Source: JBALVT01 sp045110675 (lineage in GTDB: Bacteria > Pseudomonadota > Gammaproteobacteria > Pseudomonadales > Halieaceae). From it: a stretch of 64,000 bases of DNA. The stretch covers positions 1 to 64,000 of the forward strand of contig JBGCGJ010000015.1 of NCBI GenBank assembly GCA_045110675.1, written 5' to 3'. Shown piece by piece: positions 50,038 to 59,987 of the stretch (positions within the stretch are counted from its first letter, which is position 1; each line of letters begins with the position of its first letter). The translations under genes were made by a program, and so were the position numbers. Under the pieces are notes generated by a model. That model saw only the letters and a list, made by a program, of their open reading frames with translations, searched no databases and was not told where the DNA came from.

Positions 50038-51531
50038 CTACTTTCCAGCTCTGTCCATCAGATAGCGCGTTAGCAGGGGCACGGGCCTGCCTGTTGCCCC
50101 TTTTGGAGCGCTGTTCCAAGCAGTACCGGCGATGTCCATGTGCGCCCAGTGGTATTTTTCCGCGAAGCGTGAAAGGAAACACGCCGCGGTAATGCTGCCG
50201 CCTCCGGGCCCCCCTAAGTTGGATACATCTGCGAAATTGGTATTGAGTTGCCGTTGATAGTCATCCCACAGTGGCATTCTCCAGGCGCGATCGTGTGTCT
50301 CGATGCCGGCCGCCAGTAGCTGATCAGCCAAGGGGTCGTGATTGGCGTAAAGCGCTGAGGCGTGGGCGCCCAGGGCGACTACACAGGCACCGGTAAGTGT
50401 CGCGATATCGATGACTGACTGGGGTTCAAAGCGCTCTGCATAGGTCAGTGCATCGCATAACACCAGTCGGCCCTCTGCATCCGTGTTTAGAATCTCTATC
50501 GTTTTCCCCGACATGCTGGTGACAACATCGCCAGGTTTAGTGGCTCTGCCGCTGGGCATATTTTCGGCGGCGGCAACAATACCCACGACATTCAGTGGCA
50601 GGCCCATTTCAGCGATTGCCTCCATGGTACCGAAGACGCTGGCGGCGCCGCCCATGTCGTACTTCATCTCATCCATTTTCGCCCCCGGCTTGAGGGAAAT
50701 TCCGCCGGTATCGAAGGTAATACCTTTACCCACCAGGACATGAGGCTTTTGCTTGGCCTTGCCACCTTTATAATTCATGACAATCAGTTTGGCGCTCTGG
50801 TCACTGCCTGCAGACACGGACAACAGTGCCCCCATACCGAGCTCTGCCATTTTTTTCTCTTCAATAATTTGCGCAGTGAATTTTGCCCGGCCCTTGGCCA
50901 GAGCCCGCGCTTGATCGGCGAGGTAACTGGGCGTGCAGATATTGCCCGGTAGGTCTGCCAGTTTACGCGCAGTTCTCATACCAAGCCCTGTGGATTTTCC
51001 TTGATCCAGGGCGTTCTGTGCTTTTGCCACCGAGAGGGATTTACCCAGGCCTACGGTTATTCTGACCGCGCGGAATGCGCTCTTGGGCTTGGCTAAAGTT
51101 TCGCTGTAACGGTAGCTGGCAGAGGTTAGCTGGCGGGCCAATGTGCTAAGCATCCAGCTGGTATCTCCGTCCGAGGGCACTAAATCTCCAATATAGATAA
51201 TGGCATCCTTCGCCTGAGTACCATTGAGTGCAGAATAGGTGCTTTGGATAAATTTGCGCGCTGCATTACGATCAAACTTTCCCTTGGAACCACATCCAAC
51301 CAAAAGCAGCCGTTTTGCGGCACCGACGCCCGCTAGCATCAGGGTCTCGCCCTTAGCTGCGGTGAAGTCACCGAGTTTAAGGGCCGACAACACAGCCCCT
51401 GATGATGCTTTGTCCATCTGTTTGGCGGCCTCTGACAAGCCTTTGGAACCAAAGATCGGTACGACCGCGCAGGCCGTAGTCGCCTTGGCCGCGTCGGCAA
51501 TATTTTTTGGGGTAAATTTGATCGCGCTCAT
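50038..51531 (-). CDS. pepA: Leucyl aminopeptidase (cytosol aminopeptidase)
   Basis: 497 residues of the M17 family. The metal and active-site motifs are KGITFDTGGISLKPG, MKYDMGGAASVFG and NTDAEGRLVL. In E. coli the protein also binds DNA in Xer recombination. It is divergent from lptF across about 104 bp, the conserved arrangement in gammaproteobacteria. Confidence 0.96.
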   Translation of the reverse strand: MSAIKFTPKNIADAAKATTACAVVPIFGSKGLSEAAKQMDKASSGAVLSALKLGDFTAAKGETLMLAGVGAAKRLLLVGCGSKGKFDRNAARKFIQSTYSALNGTQAKDAIIYIGDLVPSDGDTSWMLSTLARQLTSASYRYSETLAKPKSAFRAVRITVGLGKSLSVAKAQNALDQGKSTGLGMRTARKLADLPGNICTPSYLADQARALAKGRAKFTAQIIEEKKMAELGMGALLSVSAGSDQSAKLIVMNYKGGKAKQKPHVLVGKGITFDTGGISLKPGAKMDEMKYDMGGAASVFGTMEAIAEMGLPLNVVGIVAAAENMPSGRATKPGDVVTSMSGKTIEILNTDAEGRLVLCDALTYAERFEPQSVIDIATLTGACVVALGAHASALYANHDPLADQLLAAGIETHDRAWRMPLWDDYQRQLNTNFADVSNLGGPGGGSITAACFLSRFAEKYHWAHMDIAGTAWNSAPKGATGRPVPLLTRYLMDRAGK

Positions 51532-51635
51532 GGGGCTTTCCTTTATTCGATTTAAGCCCCGTAGTGTATGATGTTGCGCAGCGAAACTGAAACGTTATAG
51601 TCACAAACCGCCCAATTGGATAAGCAAATAAGTTC

Positions 51636-52751
51636 ATGAAACTCCTTCGATACCTGAATCGGGAAGTTCTCACTCATATGGTCGCGGTGAGCGCTATCTT
51701 GTTGGTCATCATCATCAGTGGTCGTTTCGTGAAGTACTTGGCCGAAGCGGCGGTGGGGGACCTCGCCGCTGACATATTACTGCCAGTGATGCTCTATCGA
51801 ATGCCAGGTTTTTTGGAGCTCATTATTCCCCTTGGATTGTTTATCGGTATTTTGATGTCCTACGGCCGGCTCTATGTCGAGAGTGAAATGGTCATTTTTT
51901 CCGCCTGCGGCATCAGCCCGGCAAAATTGGGTTGGTACACCTTGGTACCCGCGACCCTGGTGATGATCATCGTTGCCGGTCTAAGCCTTTACATAACCCC
52001 GTTGGGTGCGGCCCGTTCGCAAGCTCTGCTTGATGACCCCAGATCATCCCAGGGAATCAATGCGCTGACCGCGGGCCGGTTTCAAACCCAGCGTCGTTCC
52101 GACATGGTCAGTTACGCAGAGTCGGTTGCCGCTGAAACGGGCCGCATGAGCTCGGTTTTCTTATCGCAACGTGAAGAGGATTCCAAAGGTAATACCACGA
52201 TGACGGTGACCTTCGCCGAGGAAGGTGAAATTACCGTGGATGAAAAGTCTGGGGCTCGCTATTTGGAATTGCGCAATGGTTATCGCTATCAGGGAACTCC
52301 CGGTCAACTCGATTATAAGATTGTGAGCTTTGAACGTTTCGGTGAGCTTATTCCCGAACCGAAAGACAGTATCCGCAAAGCGTTTCCCGTTGACGGGCGT
52401 TCCACGGCACAATTAATGGAATCGCAACGCAGCGAAGATATCGCCGCACTGCAATGGCGGCTGTCGATTCCATTAACGGTGCCGATTGTCGCTCTGATTG
52501 CACTGTCCCTGAGTAGAACCGATCATCGGCGTGGCCGCTACGTAAAGATGGCCCCAGCGTTCCTGATATATTTGGGATATTTACTGCTGTTAACCAACGT
52601 GCGTTCCGGACTGGAAAAAGGGGATTTGGCGCTTTTCCCAGGTGTATGGGGTGTGCATTTGATTTTCCTGACTCTGGCTCTGCTGCTGTTGTTCGGCCCG
52701 GATATTGTTCGTCGCCTAAAGTATTGGAGATATTTACGTGCGAAGGCTTGA
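51636..52751 (+). CDS. lptF: LPS export ABC transporter permease LptF
   Basis: 371 residues with membrane helices at the N-terminus (VSAILLVIIISGRFVKYLAE), a periplasmic jellyroll middle and C-terminal helices. Typical features are MPGFLELIIPLGLFIGIL and MVIFSACGISPAKL. LptF, LptG and LptB power lipopolysaccharide extraction. Its 3' end overlaps the lptG start by 14 bp. Confidence 0.95.
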   Translation: MKLLRYLNREVLTHMVAVSAILLVIIISGRFVKYLAEAAVGDLAADILLPVMLYRMPGFLELIIPLGLFIGILMSYGRLYVESEMVIFSACGISPAKLGWYTLVPATLVMIIVAGLSLYITPLGAARSQALLDDPRSSQGINALTAGRFQTQRRSDMVSYAESVAAETGRMSSVFLSQREEDSKGNTTMTVTFAEEGEITVDEKSGARYLELRNGYRYQGTPGQLDYKIVSFERFGELIPEPKDSIRKAFPVDGRSTAQLMESQRSEDIAALQWRLSIPLTVPIVALIALSLSRTDHRRGRYVKMAPAFLIYLGYLLLLTNVRSGLEKGDLALFPGVWGVHLIFLTLALLLLFGPDIVRRLKYWRYLRAKA

Positions 52752-53799
52752 TCGCTATGTAGGGCGAACCGTTCTGGTCTCTATTGGTCTTGTGCTAACA
52801 ATCATTGTCGGCCTGGATGCGGTCACGGCCTTTATTGACGAGGCTGAAGATATATCGGAAACCTATACTTTCGGCCAGGTTGCTCTATATGTGCTGATGA
52901 CCTTGCCTGGCAGGTGCTACGAGTTTATTCCCTTTGCCGCATTGATTGGTTCGCTGATCGGTTTGGGCCAGTTGGCCAGTTCCAGTGAATTAGTGGTGAT
53001 GAGAAGTGCTGGTGTCTCGACTGGGAAGTTGGTTTGGATCGTCATGCAGCCCGCTTTATTGGTGGCGCTGACGGGGTTTTTACTGGGTGAGTACGTGGCC
53101 CCTGTGTCCGAGCAGTATGCGGAGAGTCAGCGGGCGATTGCTCAAAGTCGTCAGGAAGGGTTCGTCGGGCGACACGGTTTATGGAATCGAGAGGGAAATA
53201 CTTTTTTACATTTCAACGCGGTGGAATCCAGTGGAACAGCTCACGGTGTGACGCTGCTGCAGTTTGACGAAAAGAGAAGATTGCAGTCTGCATTGCGGGC
53301 GGCTAACGCGGTACATCACGGTGATTATTGGACAATGGAATCGGTGGTAAAGACCGATTTCAAAAGCTGGGAAACGAGTCGGAGCGAACACGAAACCCTG
53401 CGCTGGGACACCCGAATCTCGCCCGATTTGCTCACTATGGTGGTGGTCGCTCCGGAATACTTACCGGTGGCCGATCTCTATCGCTACAGCGCCTATTTGT
53501 TTCAGCAGGGCCTGGATTCGGATGACTATCAACTGGCATTGTGGAAAAAGCTACTGCAACCCCTGGCTGTCGCAGGCTTGGTTTTGATTGCGATCTCTTT
53601 CATCTTTGGCCCCTTGCGCGATGGCACCATGGGCTTTCGCATATTTGCGGGCGTTCTCGTGGGCATCGTATTTCGGACCAGTCAGGATTTGCTTGGTCCG
53701 GCGAGTTTGGTGTTCGGGTTCTCGCCACTCTATGCGGCGGTCATTCCCGTGGCGCTGTGTTTTTTGGCGGGGATTTTGTTGTTGCGAAAAACCGGTTAG
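52738..53799 (+). CDS. lptG: LPS export ABC transporter permease LptG
   Basis: 353 residues from a GTG start inside the end of lptF. RRLDRYVGRTVLVSIGLVLT, then YEFIPFAALIGSLIGLGQLA, then ELVVMRSAGVSTGKL match LptG. It forms the membrane dimer with LptF. Its stop overlaps that of the convergent RDD gene by 4 bp. Confidence 0.95.
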   Translation: MRRLDRYVGRTVLVSIGLVLTIIVGLDAVTAFIDEAEDISETYTFGQVALYVLMTLPGRCYEFIPFAALIGSLIGLGQLASSSELVVMRSAGVSTGKLVWIVMQPALLVALTGFLLGEYVAPVSEQYAESQRAIAQSRQEGFVGRHGLWNREGNTFLHFNAVESSGTAHGVTLLQFDEKRRLQSALRAANAVHHGDYWTMESVVKTDFKSWETSRSEHETLRWDTRISPDLLTMVVVAPEYLPVADLYRYSAYLFQQGLDSDDYQLALWKKLLQPLAVAGLVLIAISFIFGPLRDGTMGFRIFAGVLVGIVFRTSQDLLGPASLVFGFSPLYAAVIPVALCFLAGILLLRKTG

Positions 53800-54302
53800 G
53801 GGTTTTCTTTCGACGCTTTTTTGTTCTTTTTTTCGGGTTTCGGTAACAGAATAAGTTCAGTGCCGGATAAATGGTCGTGCCAGCAGCGCCGATTGCTATC
53901 GACCAGACTCCACAGATAGCCCAGCCCCAGACAAGCCGCCGAGAAGGTCGCACCCAGTGTGCGAACGATCGCCATGCGGACCGTTATCGGGCCGCCTTCG
54001 TTGCTCACCAGTTTAATTCGCCAGGCCTGCATTCCCAGAGTTTGGCCATTGCGAATCCAAAACCAACTAAAAAAGCCCGCTATCACGATCAGGATGATCA
54101 GCTGTACCAGCTGAGGGTTTAGTTCAGCCTGCCCGAGATCGCCCTCAACAGCACCGAAAAACCATGCGCGAATTCCCATCGCCAAGGCAACGCCCGCCAT
54201 AATCAGCGGTAGCACCAGAAACGTGTCGTACAATATCGCCGCGAGTCGCCTCGGCAGCGCCGGGTGTTCCTGTTGGTTTGGATTTGCTTCTGTGGCGGTC
54301 AT
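53796..54302 (-). CDS. RDD family membrane protein
   Basis: 168 residues. RRLAAILYDTFLVLPLI is the RDD start motif, followed by helices and NGQTLGMQAWRIKLVSNEGG, the family's central motif. The function is uncertain; some members are Na+/H+ antiporters. The ATG at 54300-54302 places RDD near the N-terminus as usual. It is divergent from the response regulator at 54413. Confidence 0.85.
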   Translation of the reverse strand: MTATEANPNQQEHPALPRRLAAILYDTFLVLPLIMAGVALAMGIRAWFFGAVEGDLGQAELNPQLVQLIILIVIAGFFSWFWIRNGQTLGMQAWRIKLVSNEGGPITVRMAIVRTLGATFSAACLGLGYLWSLVDSNRRCWHDHLSGTELILLPKPEKKNKKASKENP

Positions 54303-54412
54303 GGGGCGGCAGTTTAACCCACACAATCCTCCGGGCAAGTATTAACGATCTGTAAATTGAGCCGGGCTCTGAGCTCGTGCTACATTGATTCTTCAAGTCC
54401 GGGTTTACTGCC

Positions 54413-55099
54413 ATGAACGTACTGTTGTTAGAAGATGATCTTGATGTGGGCGAGTTTATCGCCAGTGAGCTGCGGGTTCAGGGCCATGAATGTGTCCATT
54501 ACTTCGATGGCGAGCAGGCGCTCAAATCCGCCAAAGTGAACGCCTACGATGTGTTCATCATCGATAGAATGCTGCCCAAGATGGATGGACTGTCATTTAT
54601 CAAGGCAATGCGAGCTTCGGGCAACAATTCGCCGATGTTGGTGTTGAGTGCGCTGGGCGAGGTAGATGATCGAGTAACAGGCCTGCAGTCCGGGGCCGAT
54701 GACTATCTGGTTAAACCGTTTTCGATGGAGGAACTCGTTGCGAGATTGGACGTTCTGTATCGCCGCGCAAGTGCGCCCCCGTCCGGATCACAGATAACGC
54801 TGGAAGTCGGTGATTTGAGGATGGACCTGCTGAATCAAGAGGTCCGACGCAATGACGAAATCATCAATCTTCAGCCCAGAGAATACAAATTGCTCGAATA
54901 TCTCATGCGCCATGGTGGGCAGGTGGTGACACGAGCGATGTTGTTAGAGCATGTATGGGGTTACCATTTCGACCCGCAAACGAATGTCATAGACGTTCAC
55001 GTTTCGAGACTGCGGCAAAAGATTGATAAGGAATTTGACGAACCATTGCTGGCCACCGTGCGGGGATCAGGCTATCGCTTGGGCGAAGCGCCGGCGTGA
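54413..55099 (+). CDS. OmpR-family response regulator (second system)
   Basis: 228 residues. Receiver domain with E7-D8-D9, phospho-acceptor D51 (IIDRMLP) and Lys in VKPFSMEEL; winged helix with HVSRLRQKID and TVRGSGYRLG. It is coupled to the kinase gene by a GTGA overlap. The upstream gap shows no repeat like the boxes at 13827-13886. Confidence 0.9.
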   Translation: MNVLLLEDDLDVGEFIASELRVQGHECVHYFDGEQALKSAKVNAYDVFIIDRMLPKMDGLSFIKAMRASGNNSPMLVLSALGEVDDRVTGLQSGADDYLVKPFSMEELVARLDVLYRRASAPPSGSQITLEVGDLRMDLLNQEVRRNDEIINLQPREYKLLEYLMRHGGQVVTRAMLLEHVWGYHFDPQTNVIDVHVSRLRQKIDKEFDEPLLATVRGSGYRLGEAPA

Positions 55100-56490
55100 G
55101 TGCATCACCTGCCTCCCCGTTGGCAAAAATTGCCAAAGTTCTCACCAGCCTGACTTTTCGCTATATCGCTAAGTATCTCGCTGTATTAACGCTTTCGGTC
55201 TTTATGCTGCAGGGTGCTTTGTATATCTATTTCAGTTTTACCTACTTCGGCGGCCTCAATGAGGCGATTGTTGAAGAACTTGAGACCCTGGAGATCATCT
55301 ATAACGGGCAATCAGTTGTCGGTGTCACCGCCTACGTTGAAGACCAATATCGCACGCCCGCCGCCGATCATTTTTACTATTTGTTGCTGGATCGTGAGGG
55401 CAACAAAGTAGCAGGCGATCTCGATGCCTCACCCCGGTATAGGGAATTTAGCAGCGGCTGGATGGGTTTTGACCTCGCTTTCCTTAGGTGGGGGCAGCAA
55501 CTCGATGTAGATTTTCTGGCCCGTCGGGCGACTTTGGGCAACGGCTTCGGCGTGATGGTCGCGAGAAAGTATGCAGATGTAATCACGCAATCGAGCTTGG
55601 TGTTCAGCACCCTGTTCAGGGCCTTGGTCGCCACGCTCATACTCGGCTTAATAGGCGGTTTTTTTAGCGCTTCTTCGGCCCTGGATCGGATCGAAAATCT
55701 CAACCTCGAGCTGTCGACAATTATTCGTGGAGATCGCAGTAAGCGGTTGACTCTCGACGAGAAGAAAGGCTATCTCAGGGACTTGTCGGTGGAGATGAAT
55801 TCCATGCTCGATCAGATGGAGAGCCTGATGAATGGGGTACGGAGGGTTTCGGATAATATCGCCCACGATTTGCGTACTCCTTTGACACGCATGCGCAACC
55901 AACTGATCGGGCTGCAGGGCGCAAGTCATTTAGACACGGCTCCCGACGTTGACCATTTGGTGGCCGAGTGTGATGACCTCCTGGCGTCCTTTAATGCTCT
56001 ATTGCGGATATCGACGCTCGAAAGTTCAGCGCGATCGAGTTCCGCTGCCGCTGAAGTAGATCTGGGTGGTTTACTGCAAGATGTCTATGAGCTTTATGAA
56101 CCGGTGGCTCAGGAAAAAAATATCGCCTTGAACTTCAAAGCCGCGCCGGGGAAGTGCAAGGGCGAGGCTGATTTGTTATTCCAGATGTTTGCCAATTTGA
56201 TGGACAACGCCGTGAAGTACACACCTGAGCGTGGCTCCATCAATGTCGAGTTGCAAGCCGGGGCTGGACACAGTCACCGTATCACTATTAGTGACTCCGG
56301 GCCGGGTATCGCCCCTGAGGAACGAGAAAATGCCTTTCGCCGCTTTTATCGCGTGGAATCCAGCCGCGGTCAGCAACCCGGTCATGGCTTGGGTTTGAGC
56401 CTTGTAAAAGCCATCGCTCAGTATCACGACGGGAGTGTCAGTTTAAGGGCCAACAATCCCGGGCTCACGGTAGAAGTGCTTCTCCCCTGA
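55096..56490 (+). CDS. Sensor histidine kinase (second system)
   Basis: 464 residues from a GTG start. Two membrane helices (near 30-55 and 175-200) flank a periplasmic domain of about 120 residues. A HAMP linker follows, then the H box with H257 in NIAHDLRTPLTRMR, N box LMDNAVKYTPE, and G boxes DSGPGI and GHGLGLSLV. The ligand is unknown. Confidence 0.88.
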   Translation: MSASPASPLAKIAKVLTSLTFRYIAKYLAVLTLSVFMLQGALYIYFSFTYFGGLNEAIVEELETLEIIYNGQSVVGVTAYVEDQYRTPAADHFYYLLLDREGNKVAGDLDASPRYREFSSGWMGFDLAFLRWGQQLDVDFLARRATLGNGFGVMVARKYADVITQSSLVFSTLFRALVATLILGLIGGFFSASSALDRIENLNLELSTIIRGDRSKRLTLDEKKGYLRDLSVEMNSMLDQMESLMNGVRRVSDNIAHDLRTPLTRMRNQLIGLQGASHLDTAPDVDHLVAECDDLLASFNALLRISTLESSARSSSAAAEVDLGGLLQDVYELYEPVAQEKNIALNFKAAPGKCKGEADLLFQMFANLMDNAVKYTPERGSINVELQAGAGHSHRITISDSGPGIAPEERENAFRRFYRVESSRGQQPGHGLGLSLVKAIAQYHDGSVSLRANNPGLTVEVLLP

Positions 56491-56521
56491 GGTTGGCTCT
56501 GTTGCGTTGCGCGCCAGGTGT

Positions 56522-57373
56522 TTAGTCTTCCAAGGATAAGTAATCTGTTTGGGGGGGCGCTTCGACCGTGCTGGTGCGGTATTGGCTGTCCAACATATCT
56601 GTGCCGCTGGGTGCTAGCTCTATGGCAGAAAGATCCAGGTCTAGCTCGGCCGCGGGTGCCTTTGCACAATCTGAAAAATCACTGTCTTCGGGCGAAAGCG
56701 CGATAGCGCTGATATCGGGTGATATCAGTTCCTGGGTTTGCGCCAAATTCGGGATGTCTTCGCCGACATCTCCCATGCTCAAGTGGCTTACATCTGGGGC
56801 TGATGCCTGCTCTGCAGCCACGTCAGATAGATCTACTCCCACCGACATTAACTCCATATCAGAGGTTTGAATGTCTGCGGTCACGTCGGCTCGCCGCTCT
56901 TCCGGGCGCAACATATCTGCCCCTGTGGGCGCGAGATCAAAAGCGCTGGCTTCTGCGTCCGAGCTTGGCGGTAGTGTGGACCCTGTAACATCATTGACCG
57001 TCTCCGGTATGCCGCTGTTAACATCCGGGGCGGCAGCCAACAGAGCAATACGTTCCGCAGCGGTCAGCTTGGGTTTGGGTTCTTGCGGAGGTGGTGATGC
57101 TGGCTGGGGGGCAGTTTTGGGAGATTCAGTTGTAGTTGTTTGAACCCCTTTTCTAACAACGGGCTTGGCGCCGGCTTGTTCAATTGCCTTTTTGTATTTC
57201 AGTGCAGTTTCTCGGTCACAGCCTCTTTTTAGCAGTTGAGTCTTACCGCTAAACAATTTTTCCAGTGTGGCGTCGTTGGCGTTAAATAACTTTGCGATCT
57301 TAAGTTTAACGGTTTCCAAGTCCTGTCCTTGGAGGACTTCTCCGGCAAAACAAACATCGTAAATAGGGTCCAT
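56522..57373 (-). CDS. Uncharacterised protein with conserved N-terminus and repeated acidic tail motif
   Basis: 283 residues. Residues 1-72 form a compact segment (MDPIYDVCFAGEVLQGQDLE, then KIAKLFNANDATLEKLFSGK) that I recall from other gammaproteobacterial hypothetical proteins. The rest is Pro-rich then acidic and probably disordered. Two copies of a motif appear: LAPTGADMLRPEERRADV and LAPSGTDMLDSQYRTSTV. There is no signal peptide or membrane helix. The function is unknown. Confidence 0.72.
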   Translation of the reverse strand: MDPIYDVCFAGEVLQGQDLETVKLKIAKLFNANDATLEKLFSGKTQLLKRGCDRETALKYKKAIEQAGAKPVVRKGVQTTTTESPKTAPQPASPPPQEPKPKLTAAERIALLAAAPDVNSGIPETVNDVTGSTLPPSSDAEASAFDLAPTGADMLRPEERRADVTADIQTSDMELMSVGVDLSDVAAEQASAPDVSHLSMGDVGEDIPNLAQTQELISPDISAIALSPEDSDFSDCAKAPAAELDLDLSAIELAPSGTDMLDSQYRTSTVEAPPQTDYLSLED

Positions 57374-57517
57374 GGTTCAGGCTCTGAAATAGCTGATTCT
57401 TGCAGTATAAGTCGCCAAGGCGGCGGGGCCAACTTATTATTCCACGATCGAGTGCACCCCATAGGGGCGGCGAATCTGTTACTATGCCGCTCGCTAAAAC
57501 CTTATCTGCGTTTCATT

Positions 57518-58570
57518 ATGAGTGATCGTGTTCCAACCAAATTTGTAAAAACCCTGCTGAATATGGCCGGGGATAAGGGCTATGATTTCTCCGCTATTCT
57601 GACTCACGCCGGGCTTGATTTTGATCCATTGGACGAGCACAGCGATGGCTACCGACCCGAAATCAGCGCCATGCAATATACTCGCACCTACCAGCAGGTA
57701 CTAAGCCTTCTTCAGGACGAAACCTTTGGTGCCAATGGCAGTGACCTGGTCGCCCCTGGCGCGTTCCGCATGATGTGTTACTGCATTATCTCCTGTGAAA
57801 ACCTCGGTCAGGCTATCAAACGCGCCTCTGAGTTTTATCGCACATTTTTTGATGAGAGAAGTCAGCTCTATTCGAATTTTAGTGAGCAGTACACCCGGGT
57901 TGGGTATCGAACTCAAAGTATGTCGGGGAATGCCCAGGTCGCCGCTGCAGATGCCTATGGTCTATCCATGTGGCATCGTTTTTTTGGCTGGCTTTGCGGC
58001 AGACCACTGGAACTGAGCAGGGTGGATTTCGCTGGAGATCCGCCCGATAGACTGGAGAAATACGAGGCCTTATTTGGCTGTCCGCTGTATTTTAATCAGA
58101 CTAATGATTTGCTGTATTTTGACAGCGCTTTTTTGGCCTGGCCGGTCGTGCATACCGAGCACTCCTTGCGTGAGTTTTTAAGGACCGCTCCTTACCAGCT
58201 GCTGATTATGGAAAATGACGTAGGTGGTGAAAACCTGACCGCTCAAGTTAAAGCGATGATTGGCTATGATTTCAGCGACGGTTTTCCGAGCTTCGAGACC
58301 ATTAGCGCCGCACTGAATATGTCAGCGCCCACCCTGCGACGGCGTCTGAAGAGGGAGGGTACAACCTTTCAGCAACTCAAGGATGATAGTCGCTGCGATG
58401 TTGCAAAGCTGTATCTCGATCGATTGGAGCTATCCATCAACGAAGTTGCGATTCAAATGGGTTTTACCGACCCGAGTGCGTTCCACAGATCTTTCAAAAA
58501 GTGGACTGGACTCACACCGGGTCAATTTCGGATGAACCGTCGTCGCGGCACCGAGATGGCCATTTCCTGA
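57518..58570 (+). CDS. AraC-family transcriptional regulator
   Basis: 350 residues. The N-terminal domain is of the AraC/OruR 'arabinose_bd' type (SLLQDETFGANGSDLVAPGA, then MMCYCIISCENLGQAIKRA). The C-terminal domain has two helix-turn-helices: SAALNMSAPTLRRRLKREGT then INEVAIQMGFTDPSAFHRSF followed by KKWTGLTPGQFR. The ATG at 57518 is chosen; the longer frame upstream has no domain support. The effector is unknown. Confidence 0.88.
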   Translation: MSDRVPTKFVKTLLNMAGDKGYDFSAILTHAGLDFDPLDEHSDGYRPEISAMQYTRTYQQVLSLLQDETFGANGSDLVAPGAFRMMCYCIISCENLGQAIKRASEFYRTFFDERSQLYSNFSEQYTRVGYRTQSMSGNAQVAAADAYGLSMWHRFFGWLCGRPLELSRVDFAGDPPDRLEKYEALFGCPLYFNQTNDLLYFDSAFLAWPVVHTEHSLREFLRTAPYQLLIMENDVGGENLTAQVKAMIGYDFSDGFPSFETISAALNMSAPTLRRRLKREGTTFQQLKDDSRCDVAKLYLDRLELSINEVAIQMGFTDPSAFHRSFKKWTGLTPGQFRMNRRRGTEMAIS

Positions 58571-58661
58571 TCTGTGCTCCGTGCGCCCGCTTTTGATATA
58601 AGTCGCTGTAATGGGCGTAGCCCCTCAGTTATAATCTCGCTCCTCGAAATTGGAGTCCTCC

Positions 58662-58982
58662 ATGATTGTTCAGAGTGAAATAGAAGACCGGTTGAAGGCC
58701 GAACTTGCACCCACGTATTTAGAGGTAGACAACGAGAGTCACCAGCACAGTGTGCCGGAAAACTCAGAAACTCACTTCCGTGTAGTGATCGTCAGTGAGC
58801 AGTTTGAGGGGCGCCGCAGCGTCGCGCGACATCAGCTTGTCTATAAGGTGTTGGCGGATCAGTTGCAGGGCCCGGTTCACGCTCTCGCACTGCACACCTA
58901 CAGTCCAGGGGAATGGGCTGAACGCGATTTCGCGCCAGATTCTCCCGCCTGTTTAGGTGGTAGCAAACAAGATGCTCAGTAG
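58662..58982 (+). CDS. bolA: BolA family protein
   Basis: 106 residues. HQHSVPENSETHFRVVIVSE then QFEGRRSVARHQLVYKVLAD matches BolA, with HALALHTYSPGEW at the C-terminus. BolA works with monothiol glutaredoxins in iron-sulfur and stress regulation. The ATG at 58662 has GGAG upstream and replaces the TTG at 58650. trhO follows after 12 bp. Confidence 0.9.
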   Translation: MIVQSEIEDRLKAELAPTYLEVDNESHQHSVPENSETHFRVVIVSEQFEGRRSVARHQLVYKVLADQLQGPVHALALHTYSPGEWAERDFAPDSPACLGGSKQDAQ

Positions 58983-58994
58983 GCCGGGGTGTTT

Positions 58995-59957
58995 ATGTCA
59001 GATGTAGTCGTTGCAGCACTTTACAAATTTGTCACCTTGGAAGATTTTCATGAGCTTAGAGAGCCGCTGCTTGACGAGTGTCAGCGAGCCGAAGTGAAAG
59101 GAACGTTGTTGCTGGCCAGGGAAGGTATTAACGGTACCATCGCCGGCTCCCGCACGGGTGTCGATCAGGTTCTAGGGTATCTCCGCAGTGATACCCGCTT
59201 GAGTGATCTGGCGCACAAGGAGTCCTACGACGATGACATGCCTTTCTATCGGATGAAGGTAAAGCTAAAAAAGGAGATTGTCACCATGGGCCTAGCGGGC
59301 ATAGACCCCAATGTTCGTGTGGGCACCTATGTTAAACCTGCTCAATGGAATACACTGGTGGAAGATCCTGATGTAGTGATTGTCGATACAAGAAATGACT
59401 ACGAAGTAGGCATTGGTACTTTTCGTGGCGCGCTCGATCCAAAGACCACGACTTTCAGAGAATTTCCCACCTTCGTGCGAGAGAACCTCGATCCGAAGAA
59501 AAATAAAAAAGTAGCCATGTTTTGCACAGGCGGTATTCGCTGCGAAAAAGCGTCGGCCTTCATGCTGGGAGAGGGCTTTGAAGAGGTCTACCATCTGGAG
59601 GGTGGTATCTTAAAATACCTTGAGGAAGTTCCCGCGCAAGACAGCACCTGGGAAGGTGAGTGCTTCGTGTTCGACAATCGCGTCGCCGTCAATCAGGCAT
59701 TGGAAAAAGGCCAGTATGATCAGTGCTATGGATGCAGACACCCAATAACTGAACTCGATAAACTCTCCCCGGTATACGAGAAGGGTGTTTGCTGCCCCGG
59801 TTGTTATGACAGTCTTACTGAAGATCAAAAAAATCGGTTTGCGGAGCGCCAGAAACAGGTTGAGTTGGCTGCAAAACGCAATGAAGCTCATATTGGTGCA
59901 CCTCCGCCAGCTCGCCAGGATACGAACAACTCCGCCGGAGAAAGCCAGCGAGAATGA
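58995..59957 (+). CDS. trhO: tRNA uridine(34) hydroxylase TrhO (YceA), rhodanese-type
   Basis: 320 residues. N-terminal ferredoxin-like domain (LLLAREGINGTIAG), then a rhodanese domain with the active-site loop MFCTGGIRCEKASAFM. A Cys-rich C-terminal part follows (QCYGCRHPI, GVCCPGCYDSL). The enzyme hydroxylates U34 of certain tRNAs using O2. The start at 58995 is preferred over GTG 58989. Confidence 0.93.
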   Translation: MSDVVVAALYKFVTLEDFHELREPLLDECQRAEVKGTLLLAREGINGTIAGSRTGVDQVLGYLRSDTRLSDLAHKESYDDDMPFYRMKVKLKKEIVTMGLAGIDPNVRVGTYVKPAQWNTLVEDPDVVIVDTRNDYEVGIGTFRGALDPKTTTFREFPTFVRENLDPKKNKKVAMFCTGGIRCEKASAFMLGEGFEEVYHLEGGILKYLEEVPAQDSTWEGECFVFDNRVAVNQALEKGQYDQCYGCRHPITELDKLSPVYEKGVCCPGCYDSLTEDQKNRFAERQKQVELAAKRNEAHIGAPPPARQDTNNSAGESQRE

Positions 59958-59987
59958 ATTTGCCATCAATGGATGAGGAGTAGGCAG

